Origin: Terriglobia bacterium
GTDB lineage: Bacteria; Acidobacteriota; Terriglobia; Terriglobales; Acidobacteriaceae
Reading direction: 5' to 3'
NCBI GenBank assembly: GCA_020073285.1
Contig: JAIQFM010000004.1
Span: forward strand, 1 to 57,706
Length of the DNA: 57,706 nucleotides
The notes under the pieces were generated by a model. The model did not search any database, had not been told where the DNA came from, and worked only from the letters and a program-made list of their open reading frames with translations. The position numbers were made by a program, and so were the translations under genes. This document shows positions 26,255 through 35,040 of this stretch, in pieces; positions within the stretch are counted from its first letter, which is position 1; every line of letters starts with the position of its first letter.

Positions 26255-26318
26255 ATTCTGAAGCGCGCGTGACCGCCGGCTCATCTTCTTTATGCTCGTC
26301 TGTTTCCGAGGAGAGAGG

Positions 26319-29039
26319 ATGGCGCACGGGTTGCGGTCGAGGTTGACTACCGTTGTCAGCGCGGTGGTTCTGGCATGCGGAGCGGGGGTCGCGCAGGAGA
26401 TTCCCGCCCAGGACCGCGGTTCCGATGCGCTGGTGGAGATGTTCTCCCGCCTGCGCACCACCGCGCGCTTACTGCACACCACCGCACACCCAGACGACGA
26501 CGACGGCAGCATGCTGGTTTACGAGTCGCGCGGACAGGGCGCGGAGACGATGATGCTCACGCTCAACCGCGGCGAGGGCGGGCAGAATAAGTTTGGCGCG
26601 GCGCTGTCGGATGAACTTGGAATCCTGCGAACGCTGGAGTTGCTGGAAGCGGACCGCTTTTACGGAGTGGAGCAGCGCTTCACGCGCGTGGTGGATTTCG
26701 GATATTCCAAGGCCGCCGACGAGACGTTTCAAGAATGGGGCGGACACGACAGCGCGCTGGCCGACATGGTGCGAGTGATTCGCACTTTCCGGCCCGATGT
26801 GATCGTGTCGCGATTCGACGGGAGCGGGCGCGACGGGCATGGCAATCATCAGGCATCCGGCATTCTGTCGCGAGAGGCGTTTCGCGCCGCCGCCGATCCG
26901 CAGCGGTTTCCCGAACAGATTCGCGAAGGGCTGCTTCCGTGGCAGGCGAAGAAGCTCTACATCGGCAACATTCGCGGTGAGGATGGCGCCAATCTGCGGC
27001 TGAACGTCGGCGCGTATGACCCGGTGTTGGGAATGTCGTTTGCGCAGTTTGCCACCGAGGGACTGAAGCACCAGATGTCGCAGGGAGTCGGCGGCTTCTA
27101 CAACCCGCCGGGAAACCTGTTTCGCACATACAAGCTGGTGGACTCGGTGTTGCCGGCGGGTGCGGGGATGGAGAACAGTTTCTTCGACGGCATCGACACG
27201 ACGCTGCCGGGAATCGCATCTCGACTGGGCAGCGAAGAAGGGAACGCGCCATTTCTGCGGCCTGCACTGGCGGCAATCGCGAAGGCGGCGGACGATGCCG
27301 CGGCGGCGTTCCATCCGATCGATCCGTCGCCGTCGGCTGCGCCACTGCTCAGCGGGCTCAAGCAGCTCAATGTGCTGATCGAGAGAGTGAACGCCGCTCC
27401 ACTATCGCCGGCCGGCAAAGCAGAAGTGCTGACGGTACTGCGGAGCAAGCAGCGGCAGTTTGAGGAAGCAGCCAATCTGGCGCTCGGGATGGAGTTGGAT
27501 GCGTCAGTCGACGCGGAGCGGCAGCAGTCGTTTTTCGGATTCTTTCGTCAGGAAGAGACGTTTCAAATGGCGGTGCCGGGTCAGACATTTACGGTGACGG
27601 CGCGACTCTACAACCGCGGGCGGCAGACGATCACGGCGAAGGACATTGACCTGGAGCTGCCGGCGGGATGGCAGGCGACGAAGGAGAAGTCGGAACAGCG
27701 CACGCTGGCGTCAAACGAGCAGGCGTGGGCGCAGTTCAGGGTCACAGTTCCCGGTGACGCGCGTTACACGCGGCCGTACTGGCACCGCGACGACCCGCAA
27801 CAGGCGGTGTACACGATTGACGATCCGCAGTATTCGACGCTGCCGCTGCCGCCGTGGCCGGTGCAGGCGCATGCGTCGTTCAAGCTGGCCGAGAACATGG
27901 GCAGCGTCTCTTCCGTGGTGAAGGTGAAGTTCATCGATCCGACGTACGGGCAGTCGGACAAGCCGCTGGCTGTCGGTCCGGCGCTGGCCATCGAAATGGA
28001 TCCGCCGGTGCAGGTGACTTCCACGCATCGCGATGGGGCAATCGCGGTCACGGTTGGAGTTCGCAACAACGTGAACGGCGCGGCACACGGAGCGGTGCGC
28101 TTGCAGGCTCCGACGGGATGGCGAGTCACGCCGGATTCGCTGCCGGCCGAATTCAGCGCGGGCGGGGAATACAAGAATTACACGTTCAGTGTTTCGCCGG
28201 CAGAGCTGCGGGAGGGAGTTTTTCCGCTGCAGGCGGTGGTCGACTACAACGGCAAGCAGTACGCCGAAGGCTACGAGATCATCGAGCGTCACGACATCGG
28301 CGGTTCTTATTATTACCGGCCGGCGGAGCAGAAGGTGAGCGCGGTGAACGTGATGGTGCCGGCGAGTCTGCGGGTCGGGTACATCATGGGCGCGGGCGAC
28401 GAGATCCCGACCGTGCTGCAGCAACTGGGCGTGCGGGTGGAGACGATCACGCCGGGGGAACTCGTTTCGGGCGACCTGAGCCGGTTTCACACCATCGTGC
28501 TCGGCATCCGGGCCTACGATGTGCGCACCGATGTGCGGGCGTACAACCGGCGGCTGCTGGATTACGTGAACAACGGCGGCACCCTGCTGGTGCAGTACAA
28601 CGCCGCGATGGGCGTGTTCAACGCCGGACACTTCACGCCGTATCCGGCGTCGCTCAGTTACGACCGGGTCACGGTGGAGGAAGCGCCAGTGCGGATTTTG
28701 GATTCGGCGAACCCGATTTTCCGCTCGCCGAACCCGATCGGCGAGAGCGATTTCAAGGGATGGGTGCAGGAGCGCGGACTCTACTTCATGGGTTCGTGGG
28801 ACCCGCATTTCAAGCCGCTGCTGGCGTCGCACGACCCGGAGGAGCCGGCGCGCGAGGGCGGCCTGCTGGTGGCGCCGTACGGGAAGGGACTCTATATCTA
28901 CACGGGGTACGCGTTCTTCCGCCAACTGCCGGCGGGAGTGCCGGGCGCGGTGCGGCTGTTCGTGAACCTGCTGAGCGCGAGCGCCTCACAGCCGAAGGTG
29001 AGCGGCGACACAGGCGCACGTGAGGCACATGGAAAATGA
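26319..29039 (+). CDS. PIG-L (LmbE) family deacetylase, large multidomain secreted form
   Basis: A 906-aa protein with a signal peptide (about residues 1-26). The PIG-L zinc hydrolase domain follows, with the metal motif TAHPDDDDGS near residue 55 and GRDGHGNHQASG further on. The middle carries an NEW3-like beta domain (FTVTARLYNRG...). The last roughly 200 residues resemble a class I glutamine amidotransferase/ThuA-like fold (TIVLGIRAYDVR, GGTLLVQYN). ATG 26319 has a GAGGAGAG site upstream. A de-N-acetylase of a sugar or mycothiol-like substrate is possible; the substrate is unknown. It overlaps the APC permease gene by 11 bp. Confidence 0.82.
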   Translation: MAHGLRSRLTTVVSAVVLACGAGVAQEIPAQDRGSDALVEMFSRLRTTARLLHTTAHPDDDDGSMLVYESRGQGAETMMLTLNRGEGGQNKFGAALSDELGILRTLELLEADRFYGVEQRFTRVVDFGYSKAADETFQEWGGHDSALADMVRVIRTFRPDVIVSRFDGSGRDGHGNHQASGILSREAFRAAADPQRFPEQIREGLLPWQAKKLYIGNIRGEDGANLRLNVGAYDPVLGMSFAQFATEGLKHQMSQGVGGFYNPPGNLFRTYKLVDSVLPAGAGMENSFFDGIDTTLPGIASRLGSEEGNAPFLRPALAAIAKAADDAAAAFHPIDPSPSAAPLLSGLKQLNVLIERVNAAPLSPAGKAEVLTVLRSKQRQFEEAANLALGMELDASVDAERQQSFFGFFRQEETFQMAVPGQTFTVTARLYNRGRQTITAKDIDLELPAGWQATKEKSEQRTLASNEQAWAQFRVTVPGDARYTRPYWHRDDPQQAVYTIDDPQYSTLPLPPWPVQAHASFKLAENMGSVSSVVKVKFIDPTYGQSDKPLAVGPALAIEMDPPVQVTSTHRDGAIAVTVGVRNNVNGAAHGAVRLQAPTGWRVTPDSLPAEFSAGGEYKNYTFSVSPAELREGVFPLQAVVDYNGKQYAEGYEIIERHDIGGSYYYRPAEQKVSAVNVMVPASLRVGYIMGAGDEIPTVLQQLGVRVETITPGELVSGDLSRFHTIVLGIRAYDVRTDVRAYNRRLLDYVNNGGTLLVQYNAAMGVFNAGHFTPYPASLSYDRVTVEEAPVRILDSANPIFRSPNPIGESDFKGWVQERGLYFMGSWDPHFKPLLASHDPEEPAREGGLLVAPYGKGLYIYTGYAFFRQLPAGVPGAVRLFVNLLSASASQPKVSGDTGAREAHGK

Positions 29040-30501
29040 CCGCGAGCTGATCCGCGGAGTCGGCCTGGTCAACGCGACCGCGCTGAACATGATCGACATG
29101 ATCGGCGTGGGGCCGTTCATCACCATGCCGCTGATCGTGAGCGCGATGGGCGGGCCGCAGGCGATGCTGGGGTGGATTTTCGGCGCGTTTTTCGCGGTCT
29201 GCGATGGCTTGGTGTGGGCGGAACTCGGGGCGGCCATGCCGGGCTCCGGCGGCTCGTACCGGTACCTGAAGGAAATCTACGGTCCCAAGCGGCTGGGGCG
29301 CGTGCTCTCATTTCTGTTCATCTGGCAACTTTCGTTCAGCGCGCCGCTGTCGATTGCGTCGGGCTGCATCGGCCTGGCGCAGTACGGCAGCTATTACTGG
29401 CCGGCGCTGGAGCGCACCGTCGCGGGGCGCGATTTCAGGGTCGCGCTGCCGCTGCTCGGGCCCCTGGAAATACGAGTGGTGGTCACGGCGGGAACGTTTG
29501 TCGCCATAGCAGCGGTGATCGCCGCGGTGCTGCTGCTGTACAGAAAGATCACCGCGATCGGACGGCTGTCACGACTGCTATGGGTGGGCGTGATCGGTAC
29601 GGTGGCATGGATTATCTTCGCTGGGCTCACCCACTTCAACGCGGCGCAAGCATTCAGTTTCCCGCCGGGAGCGTTCCGTCTGACGCGCGAGTTTTTCCTC
29701 GGCCTCGGCTCGGCGATGCTGGTAGCGACCTACGACTATTGGGGCTACTACAACATTTGTTTTCTCGGCGGAGAAGTGAAGGACCCGGGGCGAACGATCC
29801 CACGCGCGCTTCTTCTGTCAATTGTCCTGGTGGCGTGTATTTACGTGCTGATGAACATCAGCATCCTGGGCGTGCTGCCGTGGCAGGAGTTGACGGCGTC
29901 GGCGCAGTCCGGAACGCGATTCTACGTAGCGTCCACCTTCATGGAGCGGATCTATGGCGCGTGGGCGGCACGCATTGTCACCGTGCTGATTATGTGGACG
30001 GCGTTCGCGTCGGTGTTTTCGCTGCTGCTGGGCTATTCACGGGTGCCATACGCGGCGGCGCTCGACGGCAACTACTTCCGCGCGTTTGCGCGGGTTCATC
30101 CGCAGGGTCGGTTTCCACATGTGTCGTTGCTGGCGCTGGGAGCGGTGGCGATGGCAGCCTGCTTTCTGCGGCTGGCCGACATCATTGCCGCGCTGGTGGT
30201 GATTCGGATCATGCTCCAGTTCTTGTTTCAAGCGGTGGGCGTCATCGTATTGCGCGTGCGGCGCCCCGACCTGCCACGGCCATTCCGGATGTGGCTGTAT
30301 CCGCTGCCGGCGCTGCTGGCGACGTTTGGATTCCTGTACGTGCTGGTGGGAAGGAGAAACTTCGAGAAGGAAGTGCGCTACGCGGTGGTCATCGTGATCG
30401 CGGGGCTGGCGATCTACCTGGTGCGCGCGCTGCGCCGGCGGGAGTGGCCGTTCGGAAATGCCGCTCCGGAAGCGGCGGGCGAGCACGTTGCGAGCAAATA
30501 G
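29029..30501 (+). CDS. APC-family amino acid permease
   Basis: A 490-aa membrane protein with about 12 TM helices. The first helix has the substrate-site pattern MIGVGPFITMPL, and the loop reads AAMPGSGGSYRYLKEIYGP, both typical of amino acid-polyamine-organocation transporters. The middle contains FFLGLGSAMLVATYDYWGYYN. ATG 29029 is preferred to GTG 29020 (GAGG lies just upstream). It is coupled to the PIG-L gene. The substrate is unknown. Confidence 0.85.
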   Translation: MENDRELIRGVGLVNATALNMIDMIGVGPFITMPLIVSAMGGPQAMLGWIFGAFFAVCDGLVWAELGAAMPGSGGSYRYLKEIYGPKRLGRVLSFLFIWQLSFSAPLSIASGCIGLAQYGSYYWPALERTVAGRDFRVALPLLGPLEIRVVVTAGTFVAIAAVIAAVLLLYRKITAIGRLSRLLWVGVIGTVAWIIFAGLTHFNAAQAFSFPPGAFRLTREFFLGLGSAMLVATYDYWGYYNICFLGGEVKDPGRTIPRALLLSIVLVACIYVLMNISILGVLPWQELTASAQSGTRFYVASTFMERIYGAWAARIVTVLIMWTAFASVFSLLLGYSRVPYAAALDGNYFRAFARVHPQGRFPHVSLLALGAVAMAACFLRLADIIAALVVIRIMLQFLFQAVGVIVLRVRRPDLPRPFRMWLYPLPALLATFGFLYVLVGRRNFEKEVRYAVVIVIAGLAIYLVRALRRREWPFGNAAPEAAGEHVASK

Positions 30502-30549
30502 CGGCCGTCACTAGAACTGGTTTCAGACCTCTTGTTGGAAGCAGAGGAT

Positions 30550-30626
30550 GAGTTCCTCAGCGGCTAAAGCCGGCAGAAGTTACGGGCTTTTATGGCACGG
30601 CTGAAGCCTTGCCCCTCCGAAACCGA
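30550..30626. repeat. Palindromic intergenic repeat (CAGCGGCTAAAGCCG / GGCACGGCTGAAGCC unit)
   Basis: TTCCTCAGCGGCTAAAGCCG (about 30552-30571) and GGCACGGCTGAAGCCTTGCC (about 30595-30614) each form a small hairpin. Together they look like a dispersed extragenic palindromic unit. The second half has a relative at about 576. The rest of the gap 30502-30709 shows no gene. Confidence 0.5.
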
Positions 30627-30709
30627 TTTTTGAAACCTATAATCACCGCGCGGCTGCGACAGGCCGGTGGACGGAACCATCGGGCGGAACAGGTCCACAC
30701 GACGAGCGA

Positions 30710-31192
30710 TCAGGCCCCGGTTTCCGGCACGAGTTCGTAAGCGGAAGTGATTTCCATGGCCGGACGCAGGGTGCGATAGACCGGGCACTTGTCCTTATAA
30801 ACACCATGCACGCGCTCCACGGTTTCGCGCACGGTGTCGGGCGCTTGGAGGAGAAATCTGACGTGCACTCGGCGGATCACCAGGACGCCGTCGTCGGATT
30901 CGATCTCTCCCCGAACTTCGGCCACCAGGCGGCCATGCTTGGCATCAATCTGGCGCGCATCCAGCGCACCTGCAAAGGTGCCCAACATTCAACCGCCCAG
31001 AGCCGCGACCACGTAATCAATGGTGGCGGCATGGGATTCCTTCAGACGCGAGATATCAATGCCGTAGTGCTTGGCGATGGCGCCGTGCACGCTGAAGCTC
31101 ACCGGCTGGGACTCGCCGGGAAGCTCGGCGACGCGCAAGGGTCCGGACTTGCGCTCAATCTTGACGTTGGAGACATACACGACCTCAGCCAT
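30710..31192 (-). CDS. OsmC-like selenoprotein
   Basis: A 160-residue OsmC/Ohr-family thiol peroxidase-like protein if TGA 30991-30989 is read as selenocysteine (Sec68). The frame reads DYVVAALGG-U-MLGTFAGALDARQ, and this position is the peroxidatic cysteine of OsmC proteins. The resolving-type cysteine C136 is in YKDKCPVYRTLRP, 68 residues later, normal family spacing. The frame continues without shift on both sides of the TGA. OsmC-like proteins are among the known bacterial selenoprotein families. ATG 31192 has GAGG a few nt upstream; the conserved sequence starts MAEVVYVSNV. It would reduce organic hydroperoxides in the cytoplasm. A nonsense mutation is the alternative, but it would have to hit exactly the catalytic codon. 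Confidence 0.88.
30952..30970 (-). promoter_or_regulatory. Bacterial SECIS element of the OsmC-like gene
   Basis: Eighteen nt after the TGA on the minus strand, GGTGCGC (30970-30964) pairs with GCGCGCC (30958-30952), with one G-U pair, around the loop TGGAT. The loop starts 25 nt after the TGA and has G at positions 2 and 3. This fits the bacterial SECIS pattern. A competing GCACCT/AGGTGC hairpin closer to the TGA is also possible. Confidence 0.7.
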
Positions 31193-31411
31193 GTGCCACC
31201 TCAATAGATTGGAGGCGTGGCAGCGCCCGCGGATGCAAGGAAAATCATGCGCGACAGATGCAGGCCGGTGCCGGGGGTCCGCTGCCGGGTCAACGCGCCG
31301 ACGCCGTTTGGCTTTTCCAAGAGTTTAGCGAATAAATCGCCAGCCCCTTGCACACGGCGGCGTTGCGGGAGCAGAATTCCCCCACCTTAGCGCTTCCAGG
31401 AGGATGGGTTA

Positions 31412-32596
31412 ATGGCAAGGGACGTTCGTATAGGCGTAGTGTGCTCCTGTGTTCTGCTCGTTTGGGCCGCGGCTCTTACTCTCAGCGCGCAAACCACCAG
31501 CAGCCGGGCGAAGCGGGCTGTGCCAGCGGGCAAGCTCCGGACTTACTACATTGCAGCCGACGAGGTCGAGTGGGACTACGCGCCCAGCAACCAAGATCAC
31601 ATGAGCAGCGGGGGCAAGTTCGACGCCTACGGCAAGATCTTCGTGGAGCAGGCGAAAAACCGGATCGGCAAAGTCTATCGCAAGGCGATCTATCGAGAGT
31701 ACACCGACGAGACGTTCGCCACGCTGAAGAAGCGTCCACCGGAGTGGGAGCATCTCGGCATGATGGGTCCGCTGATCCGCGCCGAGGTGGGAGACACGAT
31801 CAAAATCGTTTTCCGCAACAACGCTACGCAACCGTACAGCATGCATCCGCATGGCGTGTCGTATAAAAAGGACTCGGAAGGCACGCCCTACCCGGATATG
31901 ACGATGGAGCAAACCGGCCTGGTGCCTCCTCACCAGACCCACGTCTATACCTGGGAAGTGCCGGAGCGCGCGGGGCCGGGACCGAACGACCCGAGTTCCA
32001 TCGTCTGGCTATATCACTCGCACAATTACGAACCGAAGGATGTGAATGCCGGCCTGATTGGTCCGATGGTGATCACCCGCCGAGGCATGGCCCGTCCCGA
32101 CGGCAGCCCCAAAGATGTGGACCGCGAATTCGCAGCGCTGTTCATGATCATTGACGAGAATCAGAGCCAGTACCTCCAGCACAACATCGATACCTATGCG
32201 GGTGATCCGAAGTCCATCGACAAGCTGGAGGCAGTGCCCGCCGATCCCGACGGCAACGCACACCTGGTGCTGGGCCGGGGGTTTGCCATCGTGAACCACA
32301 AGGCCACGATCAACGGCTTCATGTACGGAGACGGTCCGATGATGACGATGAAGGTAGGTGAGCATGTGCGCTGGTACCTGTTGTCCATGGGAGATGGCTT
32401 CAACTTCCACACCCCGCATTGGCATGGCAATGTGGTGACCGTTGCCGGACAGCGCACCGACATTCTGCCGTTATCGCCGGCGACGTTCGTGACCGCCGAT
32501 ATGGTTCCGGATAACCCCGGTATCTGGATGTTTCACTGCCATGTGTCGGACCACATGACGTCCGGGATGACTACTCACTACCAGGTACTACCGTGA
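31412..32596 (+). CDS. Secreted multicopper oxidase (ceruloplasmin-like two-domain type)
   Basis: A 394-aa protein with a signal peptide (about residues 1-30). Four copper motifs are seen: SMHPHGVSY, WLYHSHNYE, FHTPHWHGN and MFHCHVSDHMTSGM, the last containing the type 1 Cys-His-Met ligands and the trinuclear HCH. The KAIYREYTDETF stretch is reminiscent of ceruloplasmin/coagulation-factor cupredoxins. It would oxidise a metal or phenolic substrate with O2 outside the cytoplasm. An AGGAGG site (31398-31403) lies 8 nt before ATG 31412. Confidence 0.88.
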   Translation: MARDVRIGVVCSCVLLVWAAALTLSAQTTSSRAKRAVPAGKLRTYYIAADEVEWDYAPSNQDHMSSGGKFDAYGKIFVEQAKNRIGKVYRKAIYREYTDETFATLKKRPPEWEHLGMMGPLIRAEVGDTIKIVFRNNATQPYSMHPHGVSYKKDSEGTPYPDMTMEQTGLVPPHQTHVYTWEVPERAGPGPNDPSSIVWLYHSHNYEPKDVNAGLIGPMVITRRGMARPDGSPKDVDREFAALFMIIDENQSQYLQHNIDTYAGDPKSIDKLEAVPADPDGNAHLVLGRGFAIVNHKATINGFMYGDGPMMTMKVGEHVRWYLLSMGDGFNFHTPHWHGNVVTVAGQRTDILPLSPATFVTADMVPDNPGIWMFHCHVSDHMTSGMTTHYQVLP

Positions 32597-32737
32597 AAGA
32601 GAGTGCGGAGGGGAAAAACCCGCCGGGGTGAAGGCAAGATAATCGCAGGATCGAACTGCTGTGCCCGCTGAGCACGGGGCAGTTGCTCTGGCGTCCAATG
32701 GCTTTCAGAGCACAATTGAATCGTTGCAAGTAACTTC

Positions 32738-34168
32738 ATGGAAGTTCTCAAGAAATTTTTCGAGCAATACTTCCACTCGCCGGCGGAGCGGGTGCAGCCA
32801 CTTCAGGGACAACTGGGCGGTTCGGGGCGCAACGTCATCCGGCTTAGCAGCGACAAACACAGCGCGGTAGGAATTCTGTACGACGTGCGCGAAGAAAACG
32901 TCGCGTTCCTGGAGTTCTCCCGGCATTTTCGCCGGCACGGTTTGCCGGTACCGGAAATCTATGCGGAAGATTTGAGTCAGGGCGCGTACCTGGAAGAAGA
33001 CCTGGGCGACACCACACTGTTCGAATTCATCTCGAAAAATCGGGCCGGCGACGAGATCGCGCCCCAGGCGGTGGAAGCCTACCGCAAAGTCGCCGCCATG
33101 TTGCCGCGGTTCCAAGTCGAGGCCGGCCGCGATCTGAATTACAAGGTGTGCTACCCGCGCGCCAGTTTCGATCGCCAGTCCATCGCCTGGGACCTGAATT
33201 ATTTCAAATACTATTTCCTCCGTCTCGCCGGGATTCCCTTCAGCGAGCAGGCGCTGGAAGACGATTTCGGGCGCTTGACGAAATTCCTGTGGAGCGCCGA
33301 GCGCGATTATTTTCTGTATCGCGACTTCCAGTCACGCAACGTCATGTTGCGCGACGGCAACCCCTATTTCCTGGATTACCAGGGGGGACGCAAGGGAGCG
33401 CTGCAATACGATATCGCTTCGCTTTTGTACGATGCCAAGGCCGATCTGCCGCCGGAATTGCGCCAGCAATTGCTCGATCATTATCTCGACCGGCTGGGCG
33501 GGTTCATTGCGCTGGACCGCGAAGCGTTCATGCAGCACTACTATGCCTTCGTCTACGTCCGCATCATGCAGGCAATGGGCGCGTACGGCTTTCGCGGGTT
33601 TTATGAGCGCAAGCCGCACTTCCTGCAAAGCGTGCCGTACGCGCTGAAGAACGTGCGCTGGCTGCTGCACAACGTTGAGTTGCCGATCGCGTTGCCGACC
33701 CTGACGGCTGCGTTCCAGAGCATGCTCGGCTCGGAAAAACTGCGGAATGTGGCATCGGAAGCGGAAACCTTGACGGTGCGGATCTTTAGTTTCTCGTTCC
33801 ACCGCGGCGGACCGCCGAAAGACGAGACCGGGCATGGCGGCGGATTCGTTTTTGACAGCCGCAGCCTGCCGAACCCCGGGCGCGAAGAGGCTTACAAGAC
33901 TTTAACCGGTCAAGACGAGCCGGTGGTCGAATATCTCAACCGGCAGGAGAGCGTGCACCGGTTTCTCGCCAACGTGATATCGCTGGTGGATGCCAGCGTG
34001 AGCGCGTACCAACGCCGCGGATTCAAGAACCTGATGGTGTCGTTCGGCTGCACCGGCGGTCAACATCGTTCGGTGTACTGCGCGGAAGCACTGGCGAAGC
34101 ACCTGCGCGGCAGAGACAGCACTGAGGTAGTGGTGCGACACCTCGCGTTGGAGCACATGGAGCGATGA
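32738..34168 (+). CDS. AmgK-like sugar kinase fused to a RapZ C-terminal domain
   Basis: A 476-aa two-domain protein. Residues 1 to about 330 form an aminoglycoside-phosphotransferase-fold kinase: catalytic YRDFQSRNVML and metal-binding FLDYQGG. AmgK of this type phosphorylates N-acetylmuramic acid/GlcNAc at the anomeric position. Residues about 340-476 match the RapZ C-terminal domain (FSFSFHRGGPP, VFDSRSLPNPG, FGCTGGQHRSVYCAE). The RapZ N-terminal P-loop domain is absent, replaced by the kinase. It overlaps the MurU-like gene by 4 bp. A role in peptidoglycan sugar recycling with sugar-phosphate sensing is inferred. Confidence 0.82.
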   Translation: MEVLKKFFEQYFHSPAERVQPLQGQLGGSGRNVIRLSSDKHSAVGILYDVREENVAFLEFSRHFRRHGLPVPEIYAEDLSQGAYLEEDLGDTTLFEFISKNRAGDEIAPQAVEAYRKVAAMLPRFQVEAGRDLNYKVCYPRASFDRQSIAWDLNYFKYYFLRLAGIPFSEQALEDDFGRLTKFLWSAERDYFLYRDFQSRNVMLRDGNPYFLDYQGGRKGALQYDIASLLYDAKADLPPELRQQLLDHYLDRLGGFIALDREAFMQHYYAFVYVRIMQAMGAYGFRGFYERKPHFLQSVPYALKNVRWLLHNVELPIALPTLTAAFQSMLGSEKLRNVASEAETLTVRIFSFSFHRGGPPKDETGHGGGFVFDSRSLPNPGREEAYKTLTGQDEPVVEYLNRQESVHRFLANVISLVDASVSAYQRRGFKNLMVSFGCTGGQHRSVYCAEALAKHLRGRDSTEVVVRHLALEHMER

Positions 34169-34905
34169 AAGCGATGGTTCTGGCCGCCGGGCTGGGCACG
34201 CGCTTGCGGCCGCTCACCAACGACCGGCCGAAGGCGCTGGTGGAAGTTGCCGGCCGCACGCTGCTGGAGATCACGCTCGCCCGCCTGCGCAGCTTTGGCA
34301 TCCGCGAAGCGATCGTCAACGCGCATCACTTCGCCGACATGATCGTCGAGTACCTGAAAAAGAACGGCAACTTCGGCATGAGGATCGAAGTGTCGCGCGA
34401 GGAGGTGTTGCTCGACACCGGCGGTGGACTGAAGAAGGCGGCGTGGTTTTTTCTCGATGACGCCAGCCGGCTTGACGAACCGTTCGTCCTGCACAACGTG
34501 GACGTGATGAGCACGATTGACCTGCGCCGCATGGTGGAGTTTCATCGTGACCATCAGGCCCTCGCCACGCTGGCGGTGCAAGAGCGGGAAACTTCTCGCT
34601 ACCTGCTGTTCGGCGAGCGGCTTCAGCTTTGTGGCCGGCGCGCGGGGCCAGATGGAAAAGCTGAGTTGGTTCGGCCATCAGAGGGGCCGAGAGCGCTGGC
34701 GTTTTCCGGCATCCACGTAATCTCCCCTCGTATCTTTGGCAAGATGAGGGAAGAAGGTGTTTTCTCGATCATCGACGCCTATCTGCACCTGGCTGGGCAG
34801 GGAGAAAAGATTCTTGCCTTCCGCTCCGATGAATATTCCTGGCGCGACCTCGGCAAACTGGATCACGTGCGGCAAGCCGAGCAGGATTTGAGGAAGCAAG
34901 GTTAA
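34165..34905 (+). CDS. MurU-like sugar-1-phosphate nucleotidyltransferase
   Basis: A 246-aa nucleotidyltransferase of the GlmU-N/MurU/RmlA superfamily. The NTP-binding loop LAAGLGTRLRPLTNDRPKAL is at the N-terminus, followed by DTGGGLKKA and the metal-site LHNVDVMS. It lacks the left-handed beta-helix of GlmU. Coupling to an AmgK-like kinase suggests it makes UDP-MurNAc or UDP-GlcNAc from the kinase product, as in the AmgK-MurU salvage pathway. A mannose-1-phosphate guanylyltransferase-like activity is the main alternative. Confidence 0.82.
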   Translation: MKAMVLAAGLGTRLRPLTNDRPKALVEVAGRTLLEITLARLRSFGIREAIVNAHHFADMIVEYLKKNGNFGMRIEVSREEVLLDTGGGLKKAAWFFLDDASRLDEPFVLHNVDVMSTIDLRRMVEFHRDHQALATLAVQERETSRYLLFGERLQLCGRRAGPDGKAELVRPSEGPRALAFSGIHVISPRIFGKMREEGVFSIIDAYLHLAGQGEKILAFRSDEYSWRDLGKLDHVRQAEQDLRKQG

Positions 34906-35011
34906 CGCTCGATTAATCCGCGTGAACTGGCCGACATCAGTGAAGAGCGTTTTGAAACCGGGCATCAATTGCAGCACCAGCCGCTGGTCACGGCTTGCGA
35001 ACGATGCGTTG

Positions 35012-35017
35012 TATAAT
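35012..35017 (+). promoter_or_regulatory. -10 box (TATAAT) before the Wzt-like gene
   Basis: A perfect TATAAT lies 24 nt before ATG 35041 and marks a likely start of the polysaccharide operon. No good -35 hexamer is seen at the usual distance. Confidence 0.5.
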
Positions 35018-35040
35018 CGCGATCACTCCCGAACTCTCGC

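Noticed and set aside
27711..28925. 404-aa ORF antisense to the PIG-L gene
   Set aside because: No domain-like sequence; the + strand protein has PIG-L metal motifs.
30564..30788. 74-aa ORF in the gap after the APC permease
   Set aside because: Overlaps a palindromic repeat and the end of the OsmC-like gene; no conserved features.
30989..30991. Nonsense mutation splitting the OsmC-like gene into two pseudogene pieces
   Set aside because: The stop sits exactly at the catalytic Cys codon, the frame and conserved residues are intact on both sides, and a SECIS-like hairpin follows; selenocysteine is the simpler reading.
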